Shown here: positions 26,913-37,391 of the stretch, piece after piece | Layout of the letters: each line of letters begins with the position of its first letter | How positions within the stretch are numbered: position 1 is the first letter of the stretch | Assembly: GCA_046351135.1 (NCBI GenBank) | Contig: JAXLZA010000016.1 | Location: 1-64,000 of the forward strand | Direction: 5' to 3' | DNA from: UBA4427 sp046351135 | GTDB taxonomy: Bacteria; Myxococcota_A; UBA9160; UBA4427 | DNA: 64,000 nucleotides | Program-made: the position numbers and the translations under genes | Notes under the pieces: model-generated | What the model saw: the letters and a program-made list of their open reading frames with translations, nothing else | What the model was told of the DNA's origin: nothing | The model's database searches: none

Positions 26913-26950
26913 GCTTCGTCCGCCGGGGTTCCGGCGAACTTACTGGACCC

Positions 26951-28786
<1,836 letters not shown>

Positions 28787-28809
28787 GGCATTTCTCCCGA
28801 TTCGGGCGC

Positions 28810-30381
28810 CTAGCGGCGCCGATTCTTCTTCCGCGCCGGCGTCTTCGCCCGGGCCGGCTTCTTCTTCGCCGCGCTCTTTGCCGCCTTCTTCACAGGCTTC
28901 TTCGCCGCGCTTTTCGCGCGCTTCGTCTTGACCGGGCGCTTCGCCGCCGCCCTCGGACCGGCCTCGCTCGGCGCCGCCTTCGGAGCGCTCGCCTCCGGCG
29001 CCGGCGGTGCGACGACCACGACCTCCGCCTCGGCCTCCGGCGCCGGCCGCGGCACCCGCGCCGGGGCACGACCCTCCTTGCGCGCGACCCAGCCCTCGAT
29101 GTTGCGCTGGCGGTCGCGGGCGATGGCGAGGGCGTCGGAGGGCACGCTCTTCGTGATGGTCGAGCCGGCGGCGATGAAGGCGTGGGGCGCGACCTCGATC
29201 GGCGAGACGAGGTTCGCGTTGCAGCCGACGAAGGCGTGGTCGCCGATCGTGCTGCGCGTCTTCTTGTAGCCGTCGTAGTTGACGACGATGGCGCCGCAGC
29301 TGAAGTTGACGTGGGCGCCGACGTCGGCGTCGCCGATGTAGCCGAGGTGGGCCGCCTTCGTGCCCTCGCCGAGCTTCGAGTTCTTGAGCTCGACGAAGTT
29401 CCCGACCTTGACCTTCGAAGCCAGCTCGTTGCCGGGGCGAAGGTGGGCCGAGGGGCCGATCGTCACGTCGTCGCCGATGCGGCTGTCCTCGATGACGCAG
29501 CCAGCCTTGATGTGGCAGCCCTCGCCGAGGCGGGAGCGGCCGGTGATCACGACGCCGGGCTCGATCACGCTGTCGCGGCCGATCCGGACGGTGGCGTCGA
29601 CGTAGACCGCGTCGGGATCGATGAAGGTGACGCCCTCGTCCATCAGCCGCTCGACGATCCGCCGGCGCAGGACGCGGGACGCGGCGGCGAGCTCCCGGCG
29701 CGTGTTGACGCCGAGACACTCGTCGGCGTCGTCGACGCGCAGCGTCTCGACCCGGAAGCCGTGGCGGACGGCGTGGCCGACCACGTCCGTCAGGTAGAGC
29801 TCGCCCTGGGCGTTGTGGGGCGTGAGCGAAGCGACGCCGTCGCGCAGCAGCTTCGCCGAAACGAGGTAGACGCCGGTGTTGCGCTCGGGGATCGCGAGCT
29901 CGGCCGGGGTCGCGTCCTGGGACTCGACGATGCGCTCGAGCCGGCCCTCGGCGTCGCGCACGAGGATGCCGGGGATCGAGGGCGCGTGGGCCGAGAGCAG
30001 GAGCAGATCGGCGCTGCGTTCGCGCTTGGCGGCGACCATGCGCTCGATCGTCTGCGCGCGCAGGAGCGGCGTGTCGCCGTAGAGGATCAGGACGTCGCCC
30101 GAGAGCTCGGGCAGCGCCGCGAGGGCGACGCGCACCGCATGGCCCGTCCCGCGCTGCTCCGCCTGGAGCACGAACTCCGCGCGCTCCGCATAACGCTTCT
30201 GGACCTCGTCGGCGTCGCGCCCGACGACGACGGCCAGCCGCGACGGCGAGAGCGACTCGGCCGTCTGCAGCACGTGCTCGAGCATCGCGACGCCGCAGAC
30301 CTCGTGGAGGACCTTCGCCCGCCGCGACTTCATCCGGGTTCCCTGGCCGGCGGCCAGGACGATGACGGCGATCTCGTTCAC
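28810..30381 (-). CDS. glmU: Bifunctional GlmU with histone H1-like lysine-rich tail
   Basis: A 523-residue bifunctional enzyme. The N-terminal uridyltransferase has LAAGQGTRMKS, a GTGHAV motif and GDTPLL. The C-terminal left-handed beta-helix (IGRDSVIEPGVVI onward, HLRPG, NYDGYKK) acetylates glucosamine-1-phosphate. Together they yield UDP-GlcNAc. Normal GlmU ends near residue 450. Here residues 436-523 add a Pro/Ala/Glu spacer and then a Lys/Ala/Pro-rich tail (AKKPVKKAAKSAAKKKPARA) resembling histone H1-type nucleoid proteins. GTG at 30381 was chosen because GGGGAG sits six bases upstream; an ATG at 30399 is possible. It is first in the operon with glmS, pcrA and the MFS gene. Confidence 0.93.
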   Translation of the reverse strand: MNEIAVIVLAAGQGTRMKSRRAKVLHEVCGVAMLEHVLQTAESLSPSRLAVVVGRDADEVQKRYAERAEFVLQAEQRGTGHAVRVALAALPELSGDVLILYGDTPLLRAQTIERMVAAKRERSADLLLLSAHAPSIPGILVRDAEGRLERIVESQDATPAELAIPERNTGVYLVSAKLLRDGVASLTPHNAQGELYLTDVVGHAVRHGFRVETLRVDDADECLGVNTRRELAAASRVLRRRIVERLMDEGVTFIDPDAVYVDATVRIGRDSVIEPGVVITGRSRLGEGCHIKAGCVIEDSRIGDDVTIGPSAHLRPGNELASKVKVGNFVELKNSKLGEGTKAAHLGYIGDADVGAHVNFSCGAIVVNYDGYKKTRSTIGDHAFVGCNANLVSPIEVAPHAFIAAGSTITKSVPSDALAIARDRQRNIEGWVARKEGRAPARVPRPAPEAEAEVVVVAPPAPEASAPKAAPSEAGPRAAAKRPVKTKRAKSAAKKPVKKAAKSAAKKKPARAKTPARKKNRRR

Positions 30382-30759
30382 GCCCCGCTCCCCTCGCATC
30401 GTGCCGTTCGCATCGCTCCCCGTCGTCCTCCGCGCACGCAGCGATCGGCGGGACGGCCCCGCCTCGTCACCGGACGTGAGTGCCCGGATCCATGGAAAAG
30501 GCGCGTGCCCGACCCGCGCGTGATCGGTCGGGAAGCGGCCCGACTTGTCCCTCTTGTGAGCCTCGCGTGCGCCTCGCGCAGGTCCGCGGCAACCGACGTG
30601 CGCCGCGCCCGGCCCAGCCGGCTGCGTCGTCCCTCCGCGCGGTCCGGAGACGGTAGTCGGCTGGAGCCGCCCGGGCCCGTCGGGACACCGCGACCCGGAG
30701 CTCGGGTTCCTCGGGGGCCAGCGTCCGCCGCGGCCCGGCGACGCGCGCCGGTGGCCCGG
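30382..30759. other. Divergent spacer between glmU and hflX, no gene seen
   Basis: GC-rich spacer that must hold the promoters of both directions. I see no convincing -35/-10 pair on either side, and no RNA gene. Confidence 0.5.
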
Positions 30760-32568
30760 ATGCCTGTCGTCCCCCGACCCGGTCGCCTACCCTGCCGCCA
30801 GCAACCCCGCTTCCGGTCCGACCCGCGACCGGAGCCGCCGCCCGTCCAGGAGCCCCTCATCCAGGTTCACGGTCATACCAACGGTCTCAAGGCCAGCCAG
30901 GTCAAAGCGCTCGAGCGCCTGCTGCGCCGGCGCCTCTCCGCCGACCGCCTCGTCACGAACGAGCTGGCCCGGGAGCTGACGGCCCTCTCCTCGGAGATCC
31001 GCCGGCAGGTGGGGGTCCTCGTCGATCGAGCGGGGGCCGTCCAACACGCGATGGTCGGCAGCCCGTCCGAGACCGAGCTCCCGGACTGGGGCCGCCTGCG
31101 CGCCGGGCGCGGCCGCCTGCGCGGCCTGCGGCTCATCAAGACCCATCTCGCCGACGAGGGCCTCACCCGGGACGACCTGACCGACCTCGCGCTGCTGCGC
31201 CTCGACGCGGTCGTGTCGATCGGCGTCCGCGAAGACGGGCTGCCTTCGCTCGCCCACGCGGCGTCGCTGTGTGCCGCCAACGCCGACGGGCGCACGACGG
31301 CGAAGCTCGCGCCCTGCCATCCCGCCGACCTCGACGTCGAATTCAGCGCCTTCATCCGCGACCTCGAGAACGAGCTCGCCCGCACGACCGCGACCCACGA
31401 CGTCGGCGACGGCGAGCGCGCGATCCTCGTCTCGGTCACCGCCGGCCGCGACCGCGCGACCCTCGAGCTCCACGTCGCCGAGCTGCGCGAGCTCGCCCGC
31501 GCCGCCGGGGTGACCGTCGTCGACGTCATCACCCAGTCGCGCCCCGCCGTCGACCCGCGCACCGTCCTCGGCGCCGGCAAGCTCTCGGATCTCGCGATCC
31601 GCTGCTTCCAGAGCGACGTCGACCTCGTGATCTTCGACCAGGACATGACGCCCGCGCAGGCGCGCAACCTCGCCGAGCGGATGGAGCTGCGCGTCATCGA
31701 CCGGACCCAGCTGATCCTCGACATCTTCGCTCAGCGCGCGTCGACCGGAGACGGCAAGCTCCAGGTCGAGCTCGCCCAGCTCCGCTACCGCATGCCCCGA
31801 CTTTCGCAGCGCGCCGACCTCTCGCTCTCGCGCCTCGCGGCCGGGATCGGCGGGCGCGGTCCCGGCGAGACGAAGCTCGAGAGCGATCGGCGCCGGGTGC
31901 GCGATCGCATCACGCGCCTCGAACGCGAGGCCGAGAAGCTGACGGACCAGCGCGAGGGCCGAAGGCGCAAGCGCGGCCGCCGCTCCGTCCCCGTCCTCTC
32001 GATCGTCGGCTACACGAACGCCGGCAAGAGCACGCTCCTGCGCGCGCTCACCCAGAGCGACGTCCACGTCGAGGACAAGATGTTCGCGACCCTCGACCCG
32101 GTCTCGCGCCGCCTGCGTTTTCCCCGGGAGCGGGAAGTCATCATCACCGACACGGTGGGCTTCATCCGCGATCTCCCCGCCGATCTCGTCGCCGCCTTCC
32201 ACGCGACGCTCGAGGAGCTGCGCGACGCGAACCTGCTCCTCCACGTCGTCGACGCGGCGAGCCCGGACATCGACCGTCGCATCCAGGCGGTGCGCCAGGT
32301 GCTGGGCGAGCTCGGCTTCGACGAGAAGCCGGAGCTGCTCGTCTTCAACCAGATCGACCGGATGCCCGCCGACCAGGTCGAAGGGCTCGCCCGCCGCTAC
32401 GGCGCCGTCCCCGTCTCGGCGCTCGAGTCGCGCGGGCTCACCCTCCTGCTCGAGCGCGCCGAGGCGATGCTCTGGGACGACGAGGACGGCGTCGGCGTCG
32501 CGGCGCGCATGAGCGGATCGGCGGACGCCCCGTTCGCCGGGCACTACGCCGGCCAGCAAGTCCGTTAG
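30760..32568 (+). CDS. hflX: GTPase HflX (ribosome-splitting factor), long form
   Basis: A GTPase of about 602 residues. Long-form HflX starts with a region like HGHTNGLKASQVKALERLL, seen here from about 30863. Next come the HflX N-domain (TVLGAGKLSDLA, VIFDQDMTPAQARNLAERM, RTQLILDIFAQRA) and GIGGRGPGETKLESDRR. The G domain has G1 GYTNAGKST, G3 DTVGFI and G4 NQID. The family rescues stalled or heat-damaged ribosomes. The start is uncertain: ATG 30760 and GTG 30751 have no ribosome binding site, whereas AGGAG at 30848-30852 sits six bases before an ATC at 30859, just where homology begins. The KAS III gene follows after 33 bases. Confidence 0.92.
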   Translation: MPVVPRPGRLPCRQQPRFRSDPRPEPPPVQEPLIQVHGHTNGLKASQVKALERLLRRRLSADRLVTNELARELTALSSEIRRQVGVLVDRAGAVQHAMVGSPSETELPDWGRLRAGRGRLRGLRLIKTHLADEGLTRDDLTDLALLRLDAVVSIGVREDGLPSLAHAASLCAANADGRTTAKLAPCHPADLDVEFSAFIRDLENELARTTATHDVGDGERAILVSVTAGRDRATLELHVAELRELARAAGVTVVDVITQSRPAVDPRTVLGAGKLSDLAIRCFQSDVDLVIFDQDMTPAQARNLAERMELRVIDRTQLILDIFAQRASTGDGKLQVELAQLRYRMPRLSQRADLSLSRLAAGIGGRGPGETKLESDRRRVRDRITRLEREAEKLTDQREGRRRKRGRRSVPVLSIVGYTNAGKSTLLRALTQSDVHVEDKMFATLDPVSRRLRFPREREVIITDTVGFIRDLPADLVAAFHATLEELRDANLLLHVVDAASPDIDRRIQAVRQVLGELGFDEKPELLVFNQIDRMPADQVEGLARRYGAVPVSALESRGLTLLLERAEAMLWDDEDGVGVAARMSGSADAPFAGHYAGQQVR

Positions 32569-32601
32569 GCGAGCGCCCTCCCGGCGCCGAGGAGGCCTTC
32601 G

Positions 32602-33606
32602 ATGGCATTTCGATCACGCATCGCGGGGACCGGCATGGCCGTCGGCCGGCGGGTCGTCCCGAACTCGCTGCTGACCCAGTGGATGGACACCAGCGAGGAG
32701 TGGATCGAGCAGCGCACCGGCATCCTCGAGCGCCGCTGGATCGAGCCCGACCAGAAGCCCTCGGACCTCGCCCGCGAGGCGACGCTCGACGCGCTCGCGG
32801 ACGCCCGGCTCGAGGTCGGCGACCTCGACTGCATCCTGCTCGCGACGCTCTCCTCCGAGCACGACTTCCCCGGGACCTCGTTCTTCCTCCACGAGGCGAT
32901 CGACGCGGGCGAGATCCCGTGCATCGACCTGCGGGCCCAGTGCAGCGGCTTCCTCTACGGGCTGCAGATGGCCGACGCGCTGATCGCGGCCGGGCGCTAC
33001 CGGCGCATCCTGCTCGTCGGCTGCGAGGTCCACTCGACCGGCCTCGACATCAGCACCGCCGGCCGCGACGTCACCGTCATCTTCGGCGATGGCGCGGGCG
33101 CCGTCGTGCTCGAGGCGGTCGACGCGACGGCGGGGCCGGGGGTGCTCGCGGTCCGCCTCCATGCGGAGGGCAAGCACGCACGAAGACTCTGGCTCGAGGC
33201 GCCGAGCAGCGCCGCGCCCGGTCGCATCACCCATGAAATGATCGACGACCGGCGCATCTATCCCCACATGGAGGGGCGCTTCGTCTTCAAGCACGCGGTG
33301 ACCCGGATGCCGGAGGTCCTGCTCGAGACCCTCGACTCGGCCAGCGTGAAGCTCGCCGACGTCGATCTCTTCCTGTTCCACCAGGCGAACCTGCGGATCA
33401 ACGAAGCGGTCGCCCAGAAGCTCGAGATCCCGGCGGAGAAGGTCCTGAACAACATCCAGCGCCTCGGGAACTGCTCGGCCGCGGCCCTGCCGATCCTGCT
33501 GGCCGAGGCCTCCCGGGCGGGTCGCCTCGCCCCGGGCCAGCTGGTCTCGCTGACGGCCTTCGGGTCCGGCTTCACCTGGGCCTCGGCCCTGCTCCGCTGG
33601 GGCTGA
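32602..33606 (+). CDS. fabH: 3-oxoacyl-ACP synthase III (FabH-like)
   Basis: A 334-residue thiolase-fold condensing enzyme with the KAS III triad C114 (RAQCSGFLYG), H260 (FHQANLRI) and N290 (RLGNCSAAA), and the N-terminal EEWIEQRTGI typical of FabH. It would condense acyl-CoA with malonyl-ACP to start fatty acid or related chains. Standing away from a fab cluster, next to hflX, it could instead be a specialised KAS III (OleA or secondary-metabolism type); GNCSAAA replaces the common GNTSAAS. ATG at 32602. Confidence 0.88.
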   Translation: MAFRSRIAGTGMAVGRRVVPNSLLTQWMDTSEEWIEQRTGILERRWIEPDQKPSDLAREATLDALADARLEVGDLDCILLATLSSEHDFPGTSFFLHEAIDAGEIPCIDLRAQCSGFLYGLQMADALIAAGRYRRILLVGCEVHSTGLDISTAGRDVTVIFGDGAGAVVLEAVDATAGPGVLAVRLHAEGKHARRLWLEAPSSAAPGRITHEMIDDRRIYPHMEGRFVFKHAVTRMPEVLLETLDSASVKLADVDLFLFHQANLRINEAVAQKLEIPAEKVLNNIQRLGNCSAAALPILLAEASRAGRLAPGQLVSLTAFGSGFTWASALLRWG

Positions 33607-33745
33607 GCTGCCAGCTGAGTCGCCGCCGGCTCGGATCCAGCCCGGTCCGGCGGGCATCGGCCCGCCCTGGGCTCGGTCCCGACCCGGGCGAGGCCGCCTC
33701 CGGCTCCCTCGGCCTGACGCATCGCATTAAAGGTCCCGGGGCCGA

Positions 33746-33774
33746 TTGACCGAATGACGCAGTGCGTCTACGCT
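33746..33774 (+). promoter_or_regulatory. Predicted promoter of the phasin-like gene
   Basis: TTGACC (33746-33751), a 17-base spacer and TACGCT (33769-33774) lie about 52 bases before the ATG at 33827. Confidence 0.5.
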
Positions 33775-33826
33775 GCGGGCGTCCATCCCGGCTTCGCGGC
33801 CGGCCACCCCATCAGGAGGGAGATCC

Positions 33827-34225
33827 ATGAGCGAGCGTCATTCGAAGTCGGCCGACTGGAAGAAGTGGAGCGAGTTCCGCCCCGAGTGGGCGAGCGAGGG
33901 CATCGAGCGGATCAACTCGGAGCTCGAGAAGTGGTCCGACGAGCTCCAGACCCGGAGCAACAAGTTCCGCAAGGAGAGCCAGAAGCGGATCGAGAAGGGC
34001 GTCGCCCAGATCCAGCACGAGCTGCGCAAGCTGCCGGCGGTGAAGCGGGCCGAGGCGATCCGCCAGACCCTCGAGACCCGGGTCCAGACCGGCGTCGAGG
34101 CCGGCCTCGACCAGGTCTATACGAAGCTCAACCTGGCCCGCCTCGAAGAGGTCAAGAAGCTCGAGAAGAAGATCGCGGCGCTCAACAAGAAGCTGCGCGC
34201 GATGGAAGAGCAGCCGACCGCCTGA
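33827..34225 (+). CDS. Phasin-like coiled-coil protein
   Basis: A 132-residue, highly charged, all-helical protein without a signal peptide. The C-terminal LNLARLEEVKKLEKKIAALN and LRAMEEQ pattern resembles the heptad tail of PhaI/PhaF-type phasins that coat polyhydroxyalkanoate granules, and the middle (LPAVKRAEAIRQTLETRVQT) is amphipathic. The ATG at 33827 is preceded by AGGAGGGAG. It has its own promoter and a strong terminator, so it is monocistronic and probably well expressed. No PHA synthase is in the window, so the granule role is inference; another structural coiled-coil role is possible. Confidence 0.6.
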   Translation: MSERHSKSADWKKWSEFRPEWASEGIERINSELEKWSDELQTRSNKFRKESQKRIEKGVAQIQHELRKLPAVKRAEAIRQTLETRVQTGVEAGLDQVYTKLNLARLEEVKKLEKKIAALNKKLRAMEEQPTA

Positions 34226-34271
34226 GCCGATCCCGGTGCCGGGGCGGAAACGCGCGGGCCGGAACGAAACG

Positions 34272-34314
34272 AGGCGCCGTGGTCCGGTCGGGACCACGGC
34301 GCCTCTTCGTTTTT
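34272..34314 (+). terminator. Strong Rho-independent terminator (probably bidirectional)
   Basis: A perfect 14-bp stem, AGGCGCCGTGGTCC (34272-34285) with GGACCACGGCGCCT (34291-34304), a 5-base loop, then CTTCGTTTTT. AACGAAACGA on the other flank allows function toward the convergent pstS as well. Confidence 0.9.
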
Positions 34315-34384
34315 CGGACCCCGCCTCCTCGCGGCCGGACTCGGCGGCTCGGAGCTGGGCCGGACCGGGCTTCAGGGCCCGCCC

Positions 34385-35425
34385 TCAGGGCTTGTAGGGC
34401 GTCAGCGCCGCGCTCGACTGGCGCACCGCATTGCGCTCCGCCGCCGGCAGCGGAATCAGCCCCCGATCCGAGAGGTAGCCCTCGTCGCCGGAGGCGGCCT
34501 CGCTCGTGAACTCCCGGATGAACTCCCGCAGCCCGGGCACCTTCCCGACGTGGGCCGACTTCACGTAGAAGTAGAGCGAGCGCGAGACCGCGTACTTGCC
34601 GTCGGCGATCGCCTCGAAGGTCGGTGCGACGCCGCCCACCAGGGCGCCCTGGATCTTGTCCGCGTTCTGGTCGAGGAACGAGAAGCCGAAGATCCCGAGC
34701 GCCTGCGGGTTCGCCTCGAGCTTCTGGACGATCAGGTTGTCGTTCTCGCCGGCCTCGACGTAGGCGCCGTCCTCGCGGATCGCATGGGCGACCGCCTGGA
34801 AGGCCTTCTCGTCCTTGGCGCGCAGGGCCTCGAGCATCGGGATCGTCCGGGCCCCGCCCTCCATCGCGATCTCGACGAAGGCGTCCCGCGTCCCCGAGGT
34901 CGGCGGCGGCCCGAGGACCTCGATCTTCACCGCCGGCAACGATTTGTCCACGTCGCTCCAGGTCTTGTAGGGGTTGGGCACGAGCTTGCCGCCGACGGGC
35001 ACCTGCTTGGCCAGCGCGAGGAAGATCTGCTGCAGCGTGAGCTTCGACTGCTGCGCCTTCTTCGAGCTCGCCAGCACGATGCCGTCGAAGCCGATCTTGA
35101 CCTCGACCATCTGCACGACGCCGTTGGCCTTGCAGAGGTCGACCTCGGTCGGCTTGATCCGGCGCGAGGCGTTCGCGACGTCCGGCGTCTTGTCGCCGAC
35201 CCCCGAGCAGAAGAGCTTGAGGCCCCCGCCCGTCCCGGTGCTCTCGACGACGGGGGTCTTGAACTTGCCGGCCCGGCCGAAGCGCTCGGCGACGGCGGTC
35301 GAGAACGGGAACACCGTCGAGGAGCCGACGATGTGGATCTGGTCCCGGGCCTGGGCCACGTTCGCGAGCGGGGCGCCCGCGAGCGCGATCAGCAGGACGA
35401 CGAAGCCTCGGAGAGCGGTGCGCAT
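34385..35425 (-). CDS. pstS: Phosphate-binding protein PstS
   Basis: A 346-residue periplasmic phosphate-binding protein. The N-terminal signal peptide is MRTALRGFVVLLIALAGAPL with cleavage after AQA. The mature part starts IHIVGSSTVFPFSTAVAERF, and VESTGTGGGLKLFC and PTSGTRDAFVE provide phosphate ligands as in the family. It belongs to the longer PstS class with EALRAKDE-type insertions. A Pho box lies about 75 bases upstream, and phoU is divergent. pstC, pstA, pstB and phoBR are not in this window. Confidence 0.92.
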   Translation of the reverse strand: MRTALRGFVVLLIALAGAPLANVAQARDQIHIVGSSTVFPFSTAVAERFGRAGKFKTPVVESTGTGGGLKLFCSGVGDKTPDVANASRRIKPTEVDLCKANGVVQMVEVKIGFDGIVLASSKKAQQSKLTLQQIFLALAKQVPVGGKLVPNPYKTWSDVDKSLPAVKIEVLGPPPTSGTRDAFVEIAMEGGARTIPMLEALRAKDEKAFQAVAHAIREDGAYVEAGENDNLIVQKLEANPQALGIFGFSFLDQNADKIQGALVGGVAPTFEAIADGKYAVSRSLYFYVKSAHVGKVPGLREFIREFTSEAASGDEGYLSDRGLIPLPAAERNAVRQSSAALTPYKP

Positions 35426-35499
35426 GCGATCTTTTTCCTTCCCATCCGGTTGGATCGGCGGGCAGGTTACGCGCGTTCGGTGCCTTCGCACGGAAGGCC

Positions 35500-35519
35500 G
35501 TGTGACAGTTTCGTGACGA
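35500..35519 (-). promoter_or_regulatory. Predicted Pho box upstream of pstS
   Basis: Minus strand shows two GTCAC half-sites exactly 11 bases apart (35517-35513 and 35506-35502, in CGTCACGAAACTGTCAC). This is the PhoB direct-repeat spacing. It points toward pstS. Confidence 0.65.
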
Positions 35520-35547
35520 ATACGAAGGTCGGACGGGGTGGACGCCT

Positions 35548-35575
35548 TTGAAACGGAACCGGATCGCCTTATTTT
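35548..35575 (+). promoter_or_regulatory. Predicted phoU promoter
   Basis: TTGAAA (35548-35553), 16-base spacer, TATTTT (35570-35575), in an otherwise GC-rich spacer. The phoU ATG is 111 bases downstream. Confidence 0.45.
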
Positions 35576-35686
35576 CCGGCGCGGCCGGAGGAGCCTACGT
35601 TGTGCCCGCCCGAAGCAGGGCGCCGGGGCGGGAGCGGGGCGACGGCGGCGCGGACGCGCGGCGGGACGTGGACGGGAGAGTGCGGG

Positions 35687-36373
35687 ATGCCTGATCGGGT
35701 CCACATCCGGGTCGACCGCGACCTCGATTCGCTGCGGGGGCGGGCGGTGAAGATGGCGGAGCTCTGCGAGGCCATCCTCGCCAAGAGCCTGCGGGCCGTC
35801 CGGGGCCGGGACGCCGCGCTCGCGGCGGAGGTCAAGCACGACGACCTCGCCATCGACCAGCTCGACATCGAGATCGACGACCTCGTCCTGCAGATCCTGG
35901 CCCTCGACGCTCCGGTCGCCTCGGATCTGCGCCACGTGATCGCGATCAAGTCGATCGCGACGGACCTCGAGCGCATCGGCGACATCGCGCGCAACATCGC
36001 GGGCTGCGCGCGACGCCTCTCGGAGCATCCGCCGATCCCCCTCGGCGAAGAGCTCGAGATCCTCGAGCAGAGCAGCCGCACCGCCCTGAATCAGGCCATC
36101 CGCGCCTTCCGCGAGCTCGACGTCGAGCTCGCGCGGGCGGTGCTCGGCTCCGACGACACGATCGACGAGCTCGAGGGCCGAATCATTCGCGGCGCGATCT
36201 CGCGCCTCTCGGTCTCCCCGGACCATACCGAGCAGGAGATCGACCTGATCTTCATCACGAAGGATCTCGAGCGGGTCGGCGACCACGCGACCAACATCGC
36301 CGAGGAGGTCATCCTGGCCGCCGAGGCGAAGAACCTGAAGCACGCCGCCAAGCTCTCGGCCCACCCGCGCTAG
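35687..36373 (+). CDS. phoU: Phosphate signalling protein PhoU
   Basis: A 228-residue two-repeat helical protein with the paired PhoU metal motifs DLERIGDIARNIA and DLERVGDHATNIAEE. PhoU relays the state of the Pst transporter to PhoR and restrains phosphate uptake. The ATG at 35687 (MPDRVHIRVDRDL) was chosen for GGGAGAG six bases upstream; the frame is open earlier, but that part is low complexity. It is divergent from pstS, an arrangement that leaves PstCAB and PhoBR elsewhere. Confidence 0.93.
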   Translation: MPDRVHIRVDRDLDSLRGRAVKMAELCEAILAKSLRAVRGRDAALAAEVKHDDLAIDQLDIEIDDLVLQILALDAPVASDLRHVIAIKSIATDLERIGDIARNIAGCARRLSEHPPIPLGEELEILEQSSRTALNQAIRAFRELDVELARAVLGSDDTIDELEGRIIRGAISRLSVSPDHTEQEIDLIFITKDLERVGDHATNIAEEVILAAEAKNLKHAAKLSAHPR

Positions 36374-36439
36374 GCCCCGGCGCGTCGCGCGGCCGACCGG
36401 ACGGATCCCCCGGTGGAGCCGATCGCCCGGTCGCGCTCC

Positions 36440-37273
36440 CTAGCGCCCGCGCCGCTCGGCCTCGATCGCCGCCAGCGCGCGCTCGACGGAGCCGCTCGCG
36501 CGATCCAGGCACTCGCGCGCCTGCTGCTCCTCGACGCCGGCGAGCTCGACGAGCATCGCGATCGCCCGCCGCTCGAGCTTGCTCGAGACGGGCGCGACGT
36601 GGGTCATGTGGTTCCCGCGCACGCGGCCCATGCGGACCATCACCGCCGTCGAGAGCGCGGCGAGGATCATCTTCTGGGCGAGGCCGCCCTTCATGCGGGT
36701 CGAGCCGGTGACGACCTCGGGGCCGACCTCGGGCGTGATCGCGATCTCGACGGCGTGGGCGAGGGGCGAGTCGGGATCGCAGGTGATGCCGATCGTTCGG
36801 GCACCGAGCTTCGCCGCCGCCTCGATCGCGCCGAGCACGTAGGGCGTGGCCCCGCTCGCGGAGATGCCGACGACGACGTCGCCGAGGGTGGCCCCGTGCT
36901 CCTCGAGCTCGAAGGCCCCGGCCTCGGGATCGTCCTCGGCCCCTTCGACCGCGCGGCGGAGCGCGCGGTCGCCGCCGGCGATCAGACCCTGGACCCGCCG
37001 CGGCGAGACACCGTAGGTCGGCGGAAGCTCCGAGGCGTCGTGCACCCCGAGCCGGCCGCTCGTTCCGGCGCCGACGTTGAACCAGCGCCCACCGCCCTGC
37101 AGCGAAGTGGCGAGGACCTCGACCGCCTCGGCCATGGCGGGCAGGACGCGGCCGACCGCCGCGTGGGCGCGGCCGTCCTCGCTGTGGATCAAGCGCAGCA
37201 TTTCCAGGGCGTCCATCTCGTCGAGCGCGCGCGAACGCTCGAGGGGCGCCTCCGTCGGACGTCTCTCCGCCAT
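36440..37273 (-). CDS. murQ: N-acetylmuramic acid 6-phosphate etherase
   Basis: A 277-residue SIS-domain etherase that converts MurNAc-6-phosphate to GlcNAc-6-phosphate and lactate in cell-wall recycling. GRWFNVGAGTSGRLGVHDAS with the following E, the loop GDVVVGISASGATPYVLG, and TGSTRMKGGLAQKMIL are diagnostic. A C-terminal UBA-like helix set (EEQQARECLDRASGSVERAL) is also typical. The ATG at 37273 has GGGGAGA upstream. It is divergent from mutS2. Lactate release gives a loose thematic link to larE. Confidence 0.94.
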   Translation of the reverse strand: MAERRPTEAPLERSRALDEMDALEMLRLIHSEDGRAHAAVGRVLPAMAEAVEVLATSLQGGGRWFNVGAGTSGRLGVHDASELPPTYGVSPRRVQGLIAGGDRALRRAVEGAEDDPEAGAFELEEHGATLGDVVVGISASGATPYVLGAIEAAAKLGARTIGITCDPDSPLAHAVEIAITPEVGPEVVTGSTRMKGGLAQKMILAALSTAVMVRMGRVRGNHMTHVAPVSSKLERRAIAMLVELAGVEEQQARECLDRASGSVERALAAIEAERRGR

Positions 37274-37391
37274 CGTCTCCCCTTTCGGCCCGCGGACCGG
37301 CAACTTGATCGCAGAGCCATCGGGGGGGGCCCGCAGCCAGACCTTCGGGTCCCCGGTGAGCCATCCCGGGTCGGCCTCCTAGACTCCCGGC

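Noticed and set aside
28787..28809. Possible glmS ribozyme/riboswitch
   Set aside because: Only 23 bases separate glmU and glmS, too short for the ribozyme.
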